64,000 nucleotides of DNA from the NCBI GenBank assembly GCA_945876435.1, contig CAMCOD010000008.1, positions 1 to 64,000 of the forward strand. Direction: 5' to 3'. Source of the DNA: an uncultured Clostridia bacterium (GTDB lineage: Bacteria > Bacillota > Clostridia > Oscillospirales > Ruminococcaceae). This document shows positions 21,312-31,950 of this stretch, one piece after another. How positions within the stretch are numbered: the first letter of the stretch is position 1; each line of letters begins with the position of its first letter. The position numbers and the translations under genes are program-made. The notes beneath the pieces are model-generated. The model saw only the letters and a list, made by a program, of their open reading frames with translations. It had not been told where the DNA came from and did not search any database.

Positions 21312-22592
21312 TTATGCTTTGATCAGGTCTTTTCCGCCCATATACATTCTCAGAGGCTCTGGAATACGGACAGAACCATCTGGATTCAGATTGTTTTCCA
21401 GGAAAGCGATCAGCATACGGGGAGGCGCTACAACGGTATTGTTGAGGGTGTGGGCAAAGTAGTTTTTGCCTTCTCCTTTGATGCGGATGCCCAGTCTGCG
21501 AGCCTGCGCGTCACCCAGGTTGGAGCAGCTGCCTACCTCAAAGTATTTCTGCTGACGGGGAGACCAAGCCTCTACGTCGATGCTCTTTACTTTCAAATCG
21601 GCCAGGTCACCGGAGCAGCATTCCAGAGAACGAACCGGAATGTCCAGAGAACGGAAGAATTCAACGGTGTAATGGTACATCTTCTCAAACCACTCCGCGG
21701 AATCCTCCGGTTTGCAGACAACTACCATTTCCTGCTTTTCAAACTGATGGATGCGGTAAACGCCGCGCTCCTCGATGCCATGCGCGCCGACTTCCTTGCG
21801 GAAGCAAGGGGAGTAGCTGGTCAGCGCCTGTGGAAGGGACTTTTCGTCCAGAATGGTATCAATAAATTTACCGATCATGGAGTGTTCGCTGGTACCGATC
21901 AGGTACAGATCCTCACCCTCGATCTTGTACATCATGTTTTCCATCTCAGAGAAGCTCATTACGCCAGTTACTACATCACCGTGGATCATGAACGGCGGGA
22001 TGTAATAAGTGAAGCCTTTGTTGATCATAAAGTCACGGGCATAGGAAAGGATGGCGGAATGCAGGCGGGCAATATCGCCGCAGAGGTAGTAGAAACCGGA
22101 ACCGCTGGTCTTTCTGGCGGAATCCAAATCCACACCATGAAGCCGCTCCATGATATCAATGTGATATGGGATCTCATAATCCGGAACAACCGGCTCGCCG
22201 AATCGTTCTACTTCCACATTTTCGCTGTCATCCTTACCGATGGGAACGCTGGGATCAATGATATTGGGGATAACCAGCATACGTTTTCTGATTTCGCCCT
22301 CCAGCACTTCCTCTTTGGCTTCCAACTCTGCCATTTCCTGTGCCATGGAAGTAACCTGAGCTTTGGCAGCCTCCGCTTCCTCCTTCTGGCCTTTGGCCAT
22401 CAGGCCACCGATCTGCTTGCTGATGGAATTGCGCTGGCTGCGCAGATAGTCCGCGCGGGATTTTGCCTCACGGAACTCCTTATCCAGTTCGATGACCTCG
22501 TCAACGAGCACCAGTTTTTCGTCCTGGAATTTCTTTTTGATGTTTTCTTTTACGATCTCCGGATTTGCACGGAGAAACTTGATGTCCAGCAT
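21312..22592 (-). CDS. serS: Seryl-tRNA synthetase
   Basis: Start MLDIKFLRANPEIVKENIKKKF with RBS aaggagg; GVYRIHQFEKQEMVVVC and CSNLGDAQARRLGIRIK. Confidence 0.97.
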   Translation of the reverse strand: MLDIKFLRANPEIVKENIKKKFQDEKLVLVDEVIELDKEFREAKSRADYLRSQRNSISKQIGGLMAKGQKEEAEAAKAQVTSMAQEMAELEAKEEVLEGEIRKRMLVIPNIIDPSVPIGKDDSENVEVERFGEPVVPDYEIPYHIDIMERLHGVDLDSARKTSGSGFYYLCGDIARLHSAILSYARDFMINKGFTYYIPPFMIHGDVVTGVMSFSEMENMMYKIEGEDLYLIGTSEHSMIGKFIDTILDEKSLPQALTSYSPCFRKEVGAHGIEERGVYRIHQFEKQEMVVVCKPEDSAEWFEKMYHYTVEFFRSLDIPVRSLECCSGDLADLKVKSIDVEAWSPRQQKYFEVGSCSNLGDAQARRLGIRIKGEGKNYFAHTLNNTVVAPPRMLIAFLENNLNPDGSVRIPEPLRMYMGGKDLIKA

Positions 22593-22639
22593 GAACATAG
22601 CCTCCTTATAAGTTGAGTAAAACGTCTGATTTTGGGATT

Positions 22640-22900
22640 CGGGACGTTTGTTTTCAAAATAAAAAAGCCCCCGAACCCAGTAGCGATTGACTATTGGGAC
22701 GAAGGGACTCCGCGTTGCCACCCAAATTGCCGGCCAATGGCCGACCACTTCATTGGTACGATAAAGGGTACAAACCTCCGGCTCCTCACCGGCAGCTCCG
22801 AAAGTGGATAAGGCGCCTTTCCTGACCGCTTTCACCTGCCGCGGACTCTCTGAAAGGAAGCAAACACCTATAGCTTTCCTCATCGCTGTGATGGGATTAT
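22640..22900 (-). promoter_or_regulatory. T-box riboswitch (serS leader)
   Basis: Minus strand TTTGGGTGGCAACGCGGAGTCCC followed by a terminator-like hairpin GTAGCGATT..CTGGGTTCGGGGGCTTTTTT. Confidence 0.85.
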
Positions 22901-23009
22901 TATATCCTCTTTTTTGTGGGATTTCAAGAGGATTTTTGGAATTTTATCTGGTACGCCAAGGAAGTTTGTGCTAAAATGAAGGGACAAGAACTGGACTGGG
23001 GGAACGATC

Positions 23010-23537
23010 ATGGACAAAGAGCTTTTTTTGATCCATACCACCATGGAAAAAAAGGATTACCGGAAATTTTTGTACACTGCTGCCTTTTTCAAGAAGAAAT
23101 GGCTGCTGCCTGTACTGCTGCTGATCTCTTGGGGCGGCGCGGTTCTGATCCAGTACAGCTTGAGCGGGCCTGACTGGGGAAAAACCGCCCTGACTACCCT
23201 GCTGCTGTTCTGCTTTGTGATCCTTATTTTATGCTTCAAAATTGAAAGGCGGAACCGAACCCGTCTGAAAACAGATCGTACCGGCTCCTTCGGCAGCGAA
23301 AATATCCTTCATTTCTATAGCGACCGGCTGGTATTTGAAAGCCCGGAGCGAAAATCCACTGGCGAGCTGCGCTACGATCAGTTTTACTCTCTGTTGGAAA
23401 GCAAGGACTATTATATCTTCTATCTGAACGCCAATCAGGCCGCCCTGCTGCGGAAAAAGGATGTGCCGGCGGAAACTGCCGATTCCCTGCGTCACTTTCT
23501 CCAAGCGGCTTTCGGCAAACGTTATAAACGGATTTAA
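23010..23537 (+). CDS. YcxB-like membrane protein
   Basis: Two TM helices followed by ILHFYSDRLVFESPERKSTGELRYDQFYSLLESKDYYIFYLNANQAALLRKKD. Confidence 0.6.
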   Translation: MDKELFLIHTTMEKKDYRKFLYTAAFFKKKWLLPVLLLISWGGAVLIQYSLSGPDWGKTALTTLLLFCFVILILCFKIERRNRTRLKTDRTGSFGSENILHFYSDRLVFESPERKSTGELRYDQFYSLLESKDYYIFYLNANQAALLRKKDVPAETADSLRHFLQAAFGKRYKRI

Positions 23538-23600
23538 TCCGGCTCCCCTGGGTTTTTGCGCAGGGGAAGCGGACTGTTATATTTTCAGGAGGTTTTTATC

Positions 23601-24317
23601 ATGAATTATCACATTGGCTGTGAAGTACATACTCACACAATCGTCAGCGGACACGCTTTCGGCACCATTCGGGAAATGGCACAGGCGGCCGCGGAAAAGG
23701 GCTTATCCCTTCTGGGCTTTGCGGAGCATGGCCCCGGCATCCCGGGTACCTGCGCACCCATTTATTTCGGTGGTTATGACTCAATGCCCAAAAGTCTTTA
23801 CGGTGTTGAACTGCTGGGAGGCTGTGAGGTCAACGTGCTCAATGACGGAACCCTCTCCCTGCCGGAACGCTACCTGAATTATCTGGATTTCGCCATCGTG
23901 GGCATTCATCCGCACTGTTATGAAGATGAGGGACGGGAGAAAAACACAGACAATGTGATCTCCTGCATGAAAAATCCCAAAGTCTTTTTCGTTTCTCATC
24001 CGGATACCGACCGCCAGCCCCTCAATTACGAGCGCCTTGTGCCTGCCGCCAAGGAATACCATGTGGCTCTGGAGCTGAACAACTCCTCCCTGCGCCGTCC
24101 CAACAGCCGCATCAACTGTGTGGAAAACTACAAAACTATGCTTCCTCTCTGTGAAAAATACCGGGTGCCTATTCTGGTCAGCACCGATGCTCACGACCCT
24201 TCTGAGGTTGGAGACTTTGCTCTGGCACAGGCTCTGCTGAAGGAGCTGAATTTTGACGAAGAACTGATCGTAAACCGCTCCGCTGAAACGCTGAAGGCCT
24301 TTCTCGGACGGAAATAG
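23601..24317 (+). CDS. PHP-domain phosphatase (YcdX-like)
   Basis: CEVHTHTIVSGHAFGTIREM, GFAEHGPGIPG, FVSHPDTD, ILVSTDAHDP; RBS aggaggt before ATG 23601. Confidence 0.9.
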   Translation: MNYHIGCEVHTHTIVSGHAFGTIREMAQAAAEKGLSLLGFAEHGPGIPGTCAPIYFGGYDSMPKSLYGVELLGGCEVNVLNDGTLSLPERYLNYLDFAIVGIHPHCYEDEGREKNTDNVISCMKNPKVFFVSHPDTDRQPLNYERLVPAAKEYHVALELNNSSLRRPNSRINCVENYKTMLPLCEKYRVPILVSTDAHDPSEVGDFALAQALLKELNFDEELIVNRSAETLKAFLGRK

Positions 24318-24326
24318 GAGGTTTTG

Positions 24327-25073
24327 ATGAACATTTATCTGGGCCTTTTGGCCGCATTTCTGGCTATGTTCGTCAAAGGCTTGGCCGCCTTTGGAAATAC
24401 GCTGGTCTTTTCCCCTCTGATGAACTTCCAGTCAGACACCAAATTGATCGCTCCGGTGGATCTGTTGATGAGTATTCCGGCCAACGCCTATTTGGCTTGG
24501 CGGGAACGGAAAAGTATTTCTCTGAAAATCGCTCTGCCTCTGGTTGCTTTGATTTACATCGGCCTGATTCCAGGCACTTTTTTCCTCTCCATCGGCAATT
24601 CTCAGGTCCTGAAAGTTATTCTGGGCGTAGCGGTGGTTCTGCTGGGCATTGAAATGCTTCTGCGGGAGAGAGCCATCGCCAAACATGGCCGAAAAAAGTC
24701 CAATCCTCTGGTTTTAGCCCTTATTGGGCTTGGCTCCGGCATTCTCTGCGGCTTATTTGGCGTAGGCGCCTTTCTTACCGCTTATCTGAACCGCACCACC
24801 GATAACCAGAGCCAGTTCCGCGCCAATTTCTGCTGTGTATTCTTCCTGGAAAACATGGCTCGCTTTTTCCTTTATTTGTACAGCGGCATTCTGACCCTCA
24901 GCAGCGTAAAATTTACCCTTCTGATTGCGCCGGCGGCGGTGATTGGCCTTGGCTGCGGCGTTCTGGCCTCCAAAAAAATACCGGAAAAGCAGGCCAAACA
25001 GGTGGTGGCTGTTTTGCTGGTTTTGACCGGCCTGTCTCTGGCGGGACAAAATTTAGCTGCCCTGCTGGCATAG
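24327..25073 (+). CDS. TauE/SafE family transporter
   Basis: Multi-TM, GLGSGILCGLFGVGAFLTAYLNRTT. Confidence 0.85.
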   Translation: MNIYLGLLAAFLAMFVKGLAAFGNTLVFSPLMNFQSDTKLIAPVDLLMSIPANAYLAWRERKSISLKIALPLVALIYIGLIPGTFFLSIGNSQVLKVILGVAVVLLGIEMLLRERAIAKHGRKKSNPLVLALIGLGSGILCGLFGVGAFLTAYLNRTTDNQSQFRANFCCVFFLENMARFFLYLYSGILTLSSVKFTLLIAPAAVIGLGCGVLASKKIPEKQAKQVVAVLLVLTGLSLAGQNLAALLA

Positions 25074-25088
25074 GGGAGGTTGGTGGAA

Positions 25089-26267
25089 ATGGAGCAAAGA
25101 ACAGACGAAAAAATAGCTGCTTTACGAGAGATCCTTTCTTCCCATCCCTTCAAGCTGGTTCTCAGCAACGGAAAAGGTTGCGATTACCAGAAAATTGTCG
25201 TCCAGTACAAGGATGAAGGTTACTATCAGCTGGAAAAATATACGCAGAAACAGGTTTTCCATGAAAACATTTCTCCGGACTCTCTTTACCAAGCCTTGGA
25301 GGAGCTGCTTAAACTGGGTTATCGCCAACTCAACAGCTATAGCGCAGACTGCCAGATGGAAATGAAGCTGTCCAAAAAGGGAAAGGTCCTGCTGAACCGC
25401 CGAAATCAGGCGGCAGTAAAACCGACTTCTTCCTCCCACAATAAGGAGAAAAATTATATCCTTAAAGAGGGCACCATCATCCCGCCTTTGGTGGATCTGG
25501 GTATTTTCACACCGGACGGACGAGTGGTCAAGGCCATGTATGACAAATATCGCTAGATCAACCGGTTTATCGAAATTGTAGACGATGCTGTTTCCTCTCT
25601 GGATGAAAATCAGGAGCTGACCATTGTGGACTTCGGCTGCGGGAAATCCTACCTGACTTTCATTTTGTACTATTATTTCGTTGAGCTTCGCCATCGACCG
25701 GTAAAAATGATCGGTCTGGACCTGAAGGCTGATGTGATCCAGCACTGCAATCAGGTGGCGAAGAAATACAGCTATGAACATCTGACTTTCCAGATGGGTG
25801 ATATCAACGGTTTTCGCTATGACGGCGTCATTGATATGGTCATCACACTGCATGCCTGTGATACGGCCACGGACTTTGCCCTCTACAATGCCATACAGTG
25901 GAACGCTAAGATGATCTTTTCCGTTCCCTGCTGCCAGCATGAGCTGAACGGGCAGATCAAAACAGAAACCCTCTCTGTCCTGACAAAATACGGCATCATC
26001 CAGGAGCGGGTGGCGGCCTTGCTCACAGACGGCATACGAGACAGTCTGTTGGAAGCTTGCGGCTATCGGACACAGCTTTTGGAGTTTGTTGACCTGACCC
26101 ATTCCCCCAAAAACATTCTGATTCGTGCGGTGCGTTCCAATCTTCCTTTGAGGAAACGAATGGCCTCCCTAAAGGAAGTCAAACAGGCGATGGAAACGTT
26201 TTCTGTGGATCCTACCCTGTACCGCCTGCTTTCTGACGCAGGCCGACTGCCGGAGGAAAAACAATAA
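25089..26267 (+). pseudogene. Class I SAM-dependent methyltransferase interrupted by an in-frame TAG
   Basis: ORFs 25080-25556 and 25626-26267 are in the same frame; TAG at 25554-25556 splits ...[43 protein letters not shown]... Confidence 0.8.
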
Positions 26268-26270
26268 AAC

Positions 26271-26316
26271 ACATAAAAACAGCAGCAGATTTATAAATCT
26301 GCTGCTGTTTTTATGT
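26271..26316. terminator. Bidirectional terminator, perfect palindrome
   Basis: ACATAAAAACAGCAGCAGATTTA|TAAATCTGCTGCTGTTTTTATGT, between convergent genes. Confidence 0.85.
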
Positions 26317-26841
26317 TTAAAACTCAATCCCTCTTCTGGCGCGGATACCTTTCTCAAAGGGGTGCTTGATTTTTCTGATCTCGCTGACATAGTCTGCCAG
26401 CTCCAGTAGCTGTCTGGATGGGTTGCGGCCGGTAAGAACCACCTCCAACCCTTCCGGACGGTCAATGAGGAAGTCCAGCAGGACCTTCTCCTCAATGATC
26501 CCATGATTGCAGGCAGAAACCGCCTCATCCAACACCAACAGGTCTGCGTTTTCTGCGGTTTTGATTGCCTCCGTCAGCAATTCGCTGTAGTCAGCCTTTG
26601 CCTGAGCCTGCTGCTCTGGGGTCATGTTTTTAAAGCGTCCAGGTATTGTTTTACAGTGAAGCGTGGTGATACCCTTCAACTGCTTTAAACTTTTCACCTC
26701 AGAGGAATTTCCGTTTTTGAAAAACTGGGTGAAAACCACTTTTTTTCCCGCGCCTGCGGCACGGACAGCCAAACCGGTGGCCGCGGTGGTTTTTCCTTTG
26801 CCATCGCCGCAATAAAGATGAACCAAACCCTGTACTTCCAT
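26317..26841 (-). CDS. cobO: Cob(I)yrinic acid a,c-diamide adenosyltransferase (BtuR/CobO type)
   Basis: GLVHLYCGDGKGKTTAATGLAVRAAGAGKKVVFTQFFK. Confidence 0.93.
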   Translation of the reverse strand: MEVQGLVHLYCGDGKGKTTAATGLAVRAAGAGKKVVFTQFFKNGNSSEVKSLKQLKGITTLHCKTIPGRFKNMTPEQQAQAKADYSELLTEAIKTAENADLLVLDEAVSACNHGIIEEKVLLDFLIDRPEGLEVVLTGRNPSRQLLELADYVSEIRKIKHPFEKGIRARRGIEF

Positions 26842-26843
26842 GG

Positions 26844-28307
26844 CTACACCTCCCGATTCAGGATGCGGTAGATATAATCCATATCCAGACCCTGCCGAAC
26901 CGCGTCAGCCAGAAGATCATACTGCCGTTCCTTGTATTCTTTTCCATCAAATTGCTCCAAAGCGGCAAAATCCACGCCTTTTTTTCCACAAAGAGCCTTC
27001 AGGATACCATCGGCAATACCCGGCGCGTCAAAAATGCCGTGAATGTAGCTGCCGTAGACATTCCCTTGCCCCAGCAGCGGAGGCAATTCCCGATCACTTC
27101 TGCCCATGTGGATCTCATAACCCTCATAGGTCATGCCGCTAAGGGCGGACAAAAGCCCTTCCACCGCTCCAAAACAGCCTTTTGTCTGCTTCTGCACCTT
27201 CTCTCCCTGGAAAACTGTGTCCATATCCAGTAAACCGATACCCGCCATCTGGGATAAACCGCTGGCTTCCACCTGATCTGGATCTGCAATGCTTTGTCCC
27301 AGCATTTGATAGCCGCCGCAAACGCCAAAAATCAGGGTTCCTTTGGAAGCAGCCTTATGGATGGCAGCTTCCAAACCGCACTGGCGCAGCCATTTCAGAT
27401 CTGACATGGTGCTTTTTGTCCCAGGAAGAATGATCATATCCGGCTCATAAAGTTCTTTTACGCTGTCAACATAGCGCAGGGATACATTTTCATAGCGTTC
27501 AAAGGCGGAAAAATCTGTAAAGTTAGAAATACGAGGCAGACGGATCACCGCAATATCAATCATTTTTCGCACTGCGCTGCCGGTCAGTCTTTCTGAGAGG
27601 CTGTCTTCATCTTCCACATCCACATGGATATACGGGACCACACCAACCACTGGTGTTTTGCAGATCTCCTCCAGAACATTCAAGCCCGGCTCCAGAATCG
27701 AACGGTCGCCCCGGAATTTATTAACGATGGTTCCCTTGATCCGCTGCTGCTCTTCCGGCTCCAACAAGGCAATGGTTCCGTAAAGCTGGGCGAATACGCC
27801 TCCCCGGTCAATGTCGCCTACCAGCAGCACCGGCGCATCCACCAGCTTGGCAAGGCCCATGTTGACAATGTCCTCCTGCTTCAGGTTGATTTCCGCCGGA
27901 GAGCCTGCCCCTTCGATGACAATAATATCATTTTCCGCTGCCAGACTGTTGTAGGCCTCCAGCACAGCCGGAATATATTCTCTTTTCTTCTTATAATAGT
28001 CCATGGCTCGCATATTTCCCTGCACCACACCATTGACAATTACCTGGCTGCCCACATCTGTGGTAGGTTTCAGCAGGATCGGGTTCATCCGCACATCCGG
28101 TTTTATACCGGCGGCCTCTGCCTGCACCACCTGCGCCCGTCCCATTTCGCCGCCCTCCTCGGTAATAAAGGAGTTGAGGGCCATATTCTGACTTTTAAAC
28201 GGAGCCACCCGATATCCATCCTGCTTGAAGATCCGGCACAGTCCAGCTGCCAGCAAACTTTTGCCCGCATTGGACATGGTACCCTGGATCATGATACATT
28301 TGGCCAT
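26844..28307 (-). CDS. cobQ: Cobyric acid synthase
   Basis: [37 protein letters not shown] glutaminase motif. Confidence 0.95.
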   Translation of the reverse strand: MAKCIMIQGTMSNAGKSLLAAGLCRIFKQDGYRVAPFKSQNMALNSFITEEGGEMGRAQVVQAEAAGIKPDVRMNPILLKPTTDVGSQVIVNGVVQGNMRAMDYYKKKREYIPAVLEAYNSLAAENDIIVIEGAGSPAEINLKQEDIVNMGLAKLVDAPVLLVGDIDRGGVFAQLYGTIALLEPEEQQRIKGTIVNKFRGDRSILEPGLNVLEEICKTPVVGVVPYIHVDVEDEDSLSERLTGSAVRKMIDIAVIRLPRISNFTDFSAFERYENVSLRYVDSVKELYEPDMIILPGTKSTMSDLKWLRQCGLEAAIHKAASKGTLIFGVCGGYQMLGQSIADPDQVEASGLSQMAGIGLLDMDTVFQGEKVQKQTKGCFGAVEGLLSALSGMTYEGYEIHMGRSDRELPPLLGQGNVYGSYIHGIFDAPGIADGILKALCGKKGVDFAALEQFDGKEYKERQYDLLADAVRQGLDMDYIYRILNREV

Positions 28308-29374
28308 TATTCCTCCGCCCTTTCCTGTACAATCCTATCAATTGCTTCCATCAGCTGCCGGTTTTGTTCCGGAAGCTTTACCGCTGTCCGGTACCAGCCC
28401 TCGCCCAAGCCGTGATAATTGGCGCAGTCCCTCAGCTGAATTCCCTGTTCCAGCAGCCTTTCCTTCAGAGGATACGGACTGTAAAAGAGAAGAAAGTTGA
28501 CTGCCGATGGGCACACATAGAAACCGATATGCTCAAGCTGTCCCTTCATCCACTCACGCTCTGTTCGGATTATTTTCTTGGCTTTCCGAAGGAAATTCTG
28601 TTCCTGCAGAGCCGCGATTCCGGCTTTCTGGGCCGGAAGGGACACATTCCAGGACTGTACGCTGCGGCTCATGGCCGTTAGAAGCCTGGTGTCGGCACAA
28701 AGACCGTAACCCAGCCGCAAGGCTGCCATACCGTAGCTTTTGGTAAATGCTTTCAGAATAAACAGATTGGGGAAAGCGTCCAGTTTTCTCTTCAGGCTGA
28801 CCGCTTTTTCTTCGTCGCACAGGTCCAGAAAACACTCGTCCACAAACAGTCTCATGTTCTTTTGATAACATATCTCCACAATGCGGTCCAACCGCTTTTC
28901 CGGAAGCAGTTGGCCGGTTGGATTGTTTGGGTTGCACAGTACCAGAACATCCCAGTCTCCCTTTTCCAGAAAGGAAAGAAACTCCTCATCCAGGGCAAAG
29001 TCTTTGTTTTGTTTCAGGCTGTAGCGTTCCACCTGACAACCCACACTTTCCAGAGCGGCGCTGTATTCCGAAAAAGTTGGCGCCAGCTCCAGTGCCTTTT
29101 TGGGCCTCAAAGCGCTGCAATAGGAGAAGATCAGTTCCGCCGCGCCGCTTCCGCAAAGGATTTTTTCCACTGGAACCTGCTCAAATGCTGAAATCGCCGC
29201 TGTCAGTTCCCGGCAATAGGGGTCCGGATACTGATGGAGGCAGTCAAGGCAGTCCCGGACAGCCTGTTTCACAGCTTCCGGCGTACCCAAAGGATTGGTA
29301 TTGGCCGAAAAATCAAGCGTTACTGGCCGGCTGTACAGGTCGCCGCCATGGGGATTTGTAGTTTGATAGAGCAA
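28307..29374 (-). CDS. cobD: PLP-dependent threonine-phosphate decarboxylase / histidinol-phosphate aminotransferase-like
   Basis: [34 protein letters not shown]; position in cob cluster. Confidence 0.85.
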   Translation of the reverse strand: MLYQTTNPHGGDLYSRPVTLDFSANTNPLGTPEAVKQAVRDCLDCLHQYPDPYCRELTAAISAFEQVPVEKILCGSGAAELIFSYCSALRPKKALELAPTFSEYSAALESVGCQVERYSLKQNKDFALDEEFLSFLEKGDWDVLVLCNPNNPTGQLLPEKRLDRIVEICYQKNMRLFVDECFLDLCDEEKAVSLKRKLDAFPNLFILKAFTKSYGMAALRLGYGLCADTRLLTAMSRSVQSWNVSLPAQKAGIAALQEQNFLRKAKKIIRTEREWMKGQLEHIGFYVCPSAVNFLLFYSPYPLKERLLEQGIQLRDCANYHGLGEGWYRTAVKLPEQNRQLMEAIDRIVQERAEE

Positions 29375-29389
29375 AATCCTCTCTCCCTT

Positions 29390-30346
29390 CTAAAAAATCA
29401 ACAGCCGAAGTAGTACAGCCAGCAGCAGCGCCAAAACCGCTGTCAGCATCATCAAATGACAGGCCAGCGGGATATCTTCATGTTCGATGGGACGCAGCTC
29501 GTCGCCAATGTACTCTTTTTTATGTAAAACACCATGATACCAGGCGTCTCCTGCCAGCCGTAGGCCCAAAAGGCCGGCACAGACAGATTCTGTCTGCGCT
29601 GAATTTGGGCTGGCATGTTTGCGGCGATCTCTGCGGAAGATTTTCCATCCGTTTTTTCCGTCCAGACCCAAAAGGGTACCGGCCGCCAACATCAGAAAGG
29701 CGGAAATTCTCGCCGGAAGATAATTCATCACATCATCCATCTTTGCCGGGATGAAGCCAATATTTCGGTATGGCTCCTCCACATAGCCTAGCATGGAATC
29801 CATTGTGTTCACCGCTTTGTAGAAAAAGCCCAGCGGTGCTCCGCCCAACGCCAGAAACAGCAGCGGAGCCACTATGCCATCCGATGTATTTTCCGCAACT
29901 GTCTCCACTGCAGCCCGGGTAACACCGGCATCGTCCAAACGGCTCACATCACGGCCCACGATCATGGAGACCGCTTTGCGGGAGGCCTCCAAATCTCCGC
30001 TTTCCAGCGCAGTATAAACCTTCATGCTTTCGTCCTTCAGGGATTTGGTGGCCAAAATCTGCCAGCACATCAGGCTCTCCACCCCAATTCCCAGCCAGGG
30101 ATGGACACGGTAACAAATCCACAGGATCAACGCCGGTACACCGGTGGAAACAAGGACAACCAAAATCCAGAGCAACCCACCGGCCAGGCGTTCTCCTTTC
30201 TCGGTTTTCGGGAAGAGGCTACGCATTTTCTTTTCCAAGGCGGAGATCAGCTTGCCGATCAGCACTACCGGGTGAGGAATATTGTGGGGATCGCCAATCA
30301 GCAGGTCAATTCCAAAGCCCAACAGCAGGGCAAAAAAGGTCCACAT
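29390..30346 (-). CDS. cbiB: Adenosylcobinamide-phosphate synthase
   Basis: DLLIGDPHNIPHPVVLIGKLI; VETVAENTSDGIVAPLLFLALGGAPLGFFYKAVNTMDSMLGY. Confidence 0.94.
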   Translation of the reverse strand: MWTFFALLLGFGIDLLIGDPHNIPHPVVLIGKLISALEKKMRSLFPKTEKGERLAGGLLWILVVLVSTGVPALILWICYRVHPWLGIGVESLMCWQILATKSLKDESMKVYTALESGDLEASRKAVSMIVGRDVSRLDDAGVTRAAVETVAENTSDGIVAPLLFLALGGAPLGFFYKAVNTMDSMLGYVEEPYRNIGFIPAKMDDVMNYLPARISAFLMLAAGTLLGLDGKNGWKIFRRDRRKHASPNSAQTESVCAGLLGLRLAGDAWYHGVLHKKEYIGDELRPIEHEDIPLACHLMMLTAVLALLLAVLLRLLIF

Positions 30347-30458
30347 GATTCTTACTCCTTTCAGCGGACGCAAAAAGGCCGCGGCAACCGATAAACCGTT
30401 GCCGCGACCGTATTTCCGCAGTCAAAATTTCCTTTTTCCATAACGGGTGGATCGGGGG

Positions 30459-30650
30459 GCTTCAAGCAGGTCTTCTGACTTACGCTTACCGGATCTCTCC
30501 AACGTCCAAGGCTTTGCCTTCCCGGTTTCCCAGTGACTGATTTTCATCAACAAACCTTGGACTCAGCGCTTACAGCGGCGGTACCATGCGGGATTTTCAC
30601 CCGCTTCTCTATTCTTCCCGCATTTTCATCCGCGGGACACTTGAAGCATT
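30459..30650 (-). promoter_or_regulatory. Cobalamin riboswitch
   Basis: Minus strand GTCACTGGGAAACCGGGAAGGC and AGTCAGAAGACCTGCTTGAAG; P1 ends TTCAAG/CTTGAA; upstream of cbiB. Confidence 0.92.
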
Positions 30651-30828
30651 GTTTATTTCGTTTCTTTCGCTTCTATTGTAGCATCCTGCCGCACTTTGTC
30701 AAGGCTTTCGCAGAGAATTCCCTTCCGCTGACGCCTCTGTTTTCTTCCGATTTTGTCGAAAACTCTGTACTTCCTTGTCGAAGTATGCTATTCTTAAAAA
30801 AACATCCGTTTCGCGGAAGGAGACAGCC

Positions 30829-31917
30829 ATGAAGATTCAACAAGTGCCCTTGAGCTACCGTGGAAATTATATACAGGGCTATCGCTGTGGGCAAGGTTCG
30901 GACGTGATCCTGCTGATCCACGGCGCAGGAGTGGATAGCGCCATGCTTTCCTGGAAGGAGATCATGGAGCGTCTTGGCAAAAAAACAACCGTATATGCTT
31001 TCGATCTCCCTGGATATGGGAACAGCGATCCAATGGAGAGCATCCCGGAAGAAGGATTTTATCCATATTACCACCATACTCTGGAAGCGGTCGTGGATCA
31101 GTTGAAACTGGACCGTTTTGTACTGGTGGGGCTCTCCATGGGCGGCGCCATTGCCATCCGCTACGCTTTGGAGCATCCGGAACATGTCTGCGGACTGGTT
31201 CCGGTCAGCAGCTGGGGCTTATCCCCAAAAGCGCCTTATCATTCGATGACCTGTTGGATCGTCCATCACACAGACTGGATCCGCCGTTCCTGCCTGAAAA
31301 TGGCCAAATCCCCGGCTCTGATCCGGGCCATGATACAGTACTCCCTTTTTGGCCGGAAAAATACAGTGACGGAGGAACTGGTGGAGGAGCTTTCCCAGCT
31401 GCTACAAAAGCCCTCCGCAATGGACTCCATTGATTTTTATCAGAAAAGCTCTGTTTCTCCCCAAGGAGCCATTCCCTATTTTGGCGACGAACTGTCCCGT
31501 CTGAAAATGCCTGTTTTGCTGATCAATGGCAAACGGGATCCGTTGGTTCCCCGCTCTCACGCGGAGCAGGCCACCCGCATCATCCCCAACAGCCGTTTGC
31601 ATGTTATGCCAAGCTGCAAACACTGGTGTTGCAAGGAACAGCCGGAGCTGTTTTGTCAGGCCCTTTGGACCTTTGTCAAGAGAGACTGTCTGTTTTCTTA
31701 TAAAAACATGCTGCCCTACAGCCCGGAAGAAACAAAAATGTCGCCGTCTTTCCAGAAAGCAGAGGAAAATCTTCTTCATCAAAACCTGAAAAAACGCTGG
31801 GAGAAGCGTCGGCGGCAGAATACCCGGCAGCGCCTGACAGAGACTGCCGCTTCCGGAACAAAGCAAAGGAAACAGCCGATCCCAATTAAAGCAAGAAACA
31901 AAAAACGCACAGCATAA
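30829..31917 (+). CDS. Alpha/beta hydrolase with long basic C-terminal tail
   Basis: LLIHGAGVDSAMLSW, LVGLSMGGAIAIRYALEHP; RBS gaaggaga before ATG 30829; C-terminal ~60 aa rich in K/R/Q. Confidence 0.85.
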   Translation: MKIQQVPLSYRGNYIQGYRCGQGSDVILLIHGAGVDSAMLSWKEIMERLGKKTTVYAFDLPGYGNSDPMESIPEEGFYPYYHHTLEAVVDQLKLDRFVLVGLSMGGAIAIRYALEHPEHVCGLVPVSSWGLSPKAPYHSMTCWIVHHTDWIRRSCLKMAKSPALIRAMIQYSLFGRKNTVTEELVEELSQLLQKPSAMDSIDFYQKSSVSPQGAIPYFGDELSRLKMPVLLINGKRDPLVPRSHAEQATRIIPNSRLHVMPSCKHWCCKEQPELFCQALWTFVKRDCLFSYKNMLPYSPEETKMSPSFQKAEENLLHQNLKKRWEKRRRQNTRQRLTETAASGTKQRKQPIPIKARNKKRTA

Positions 31918-31950
31918 GGCTGCGCGTTTTCTTTTTATGTTTTCTTTTTA

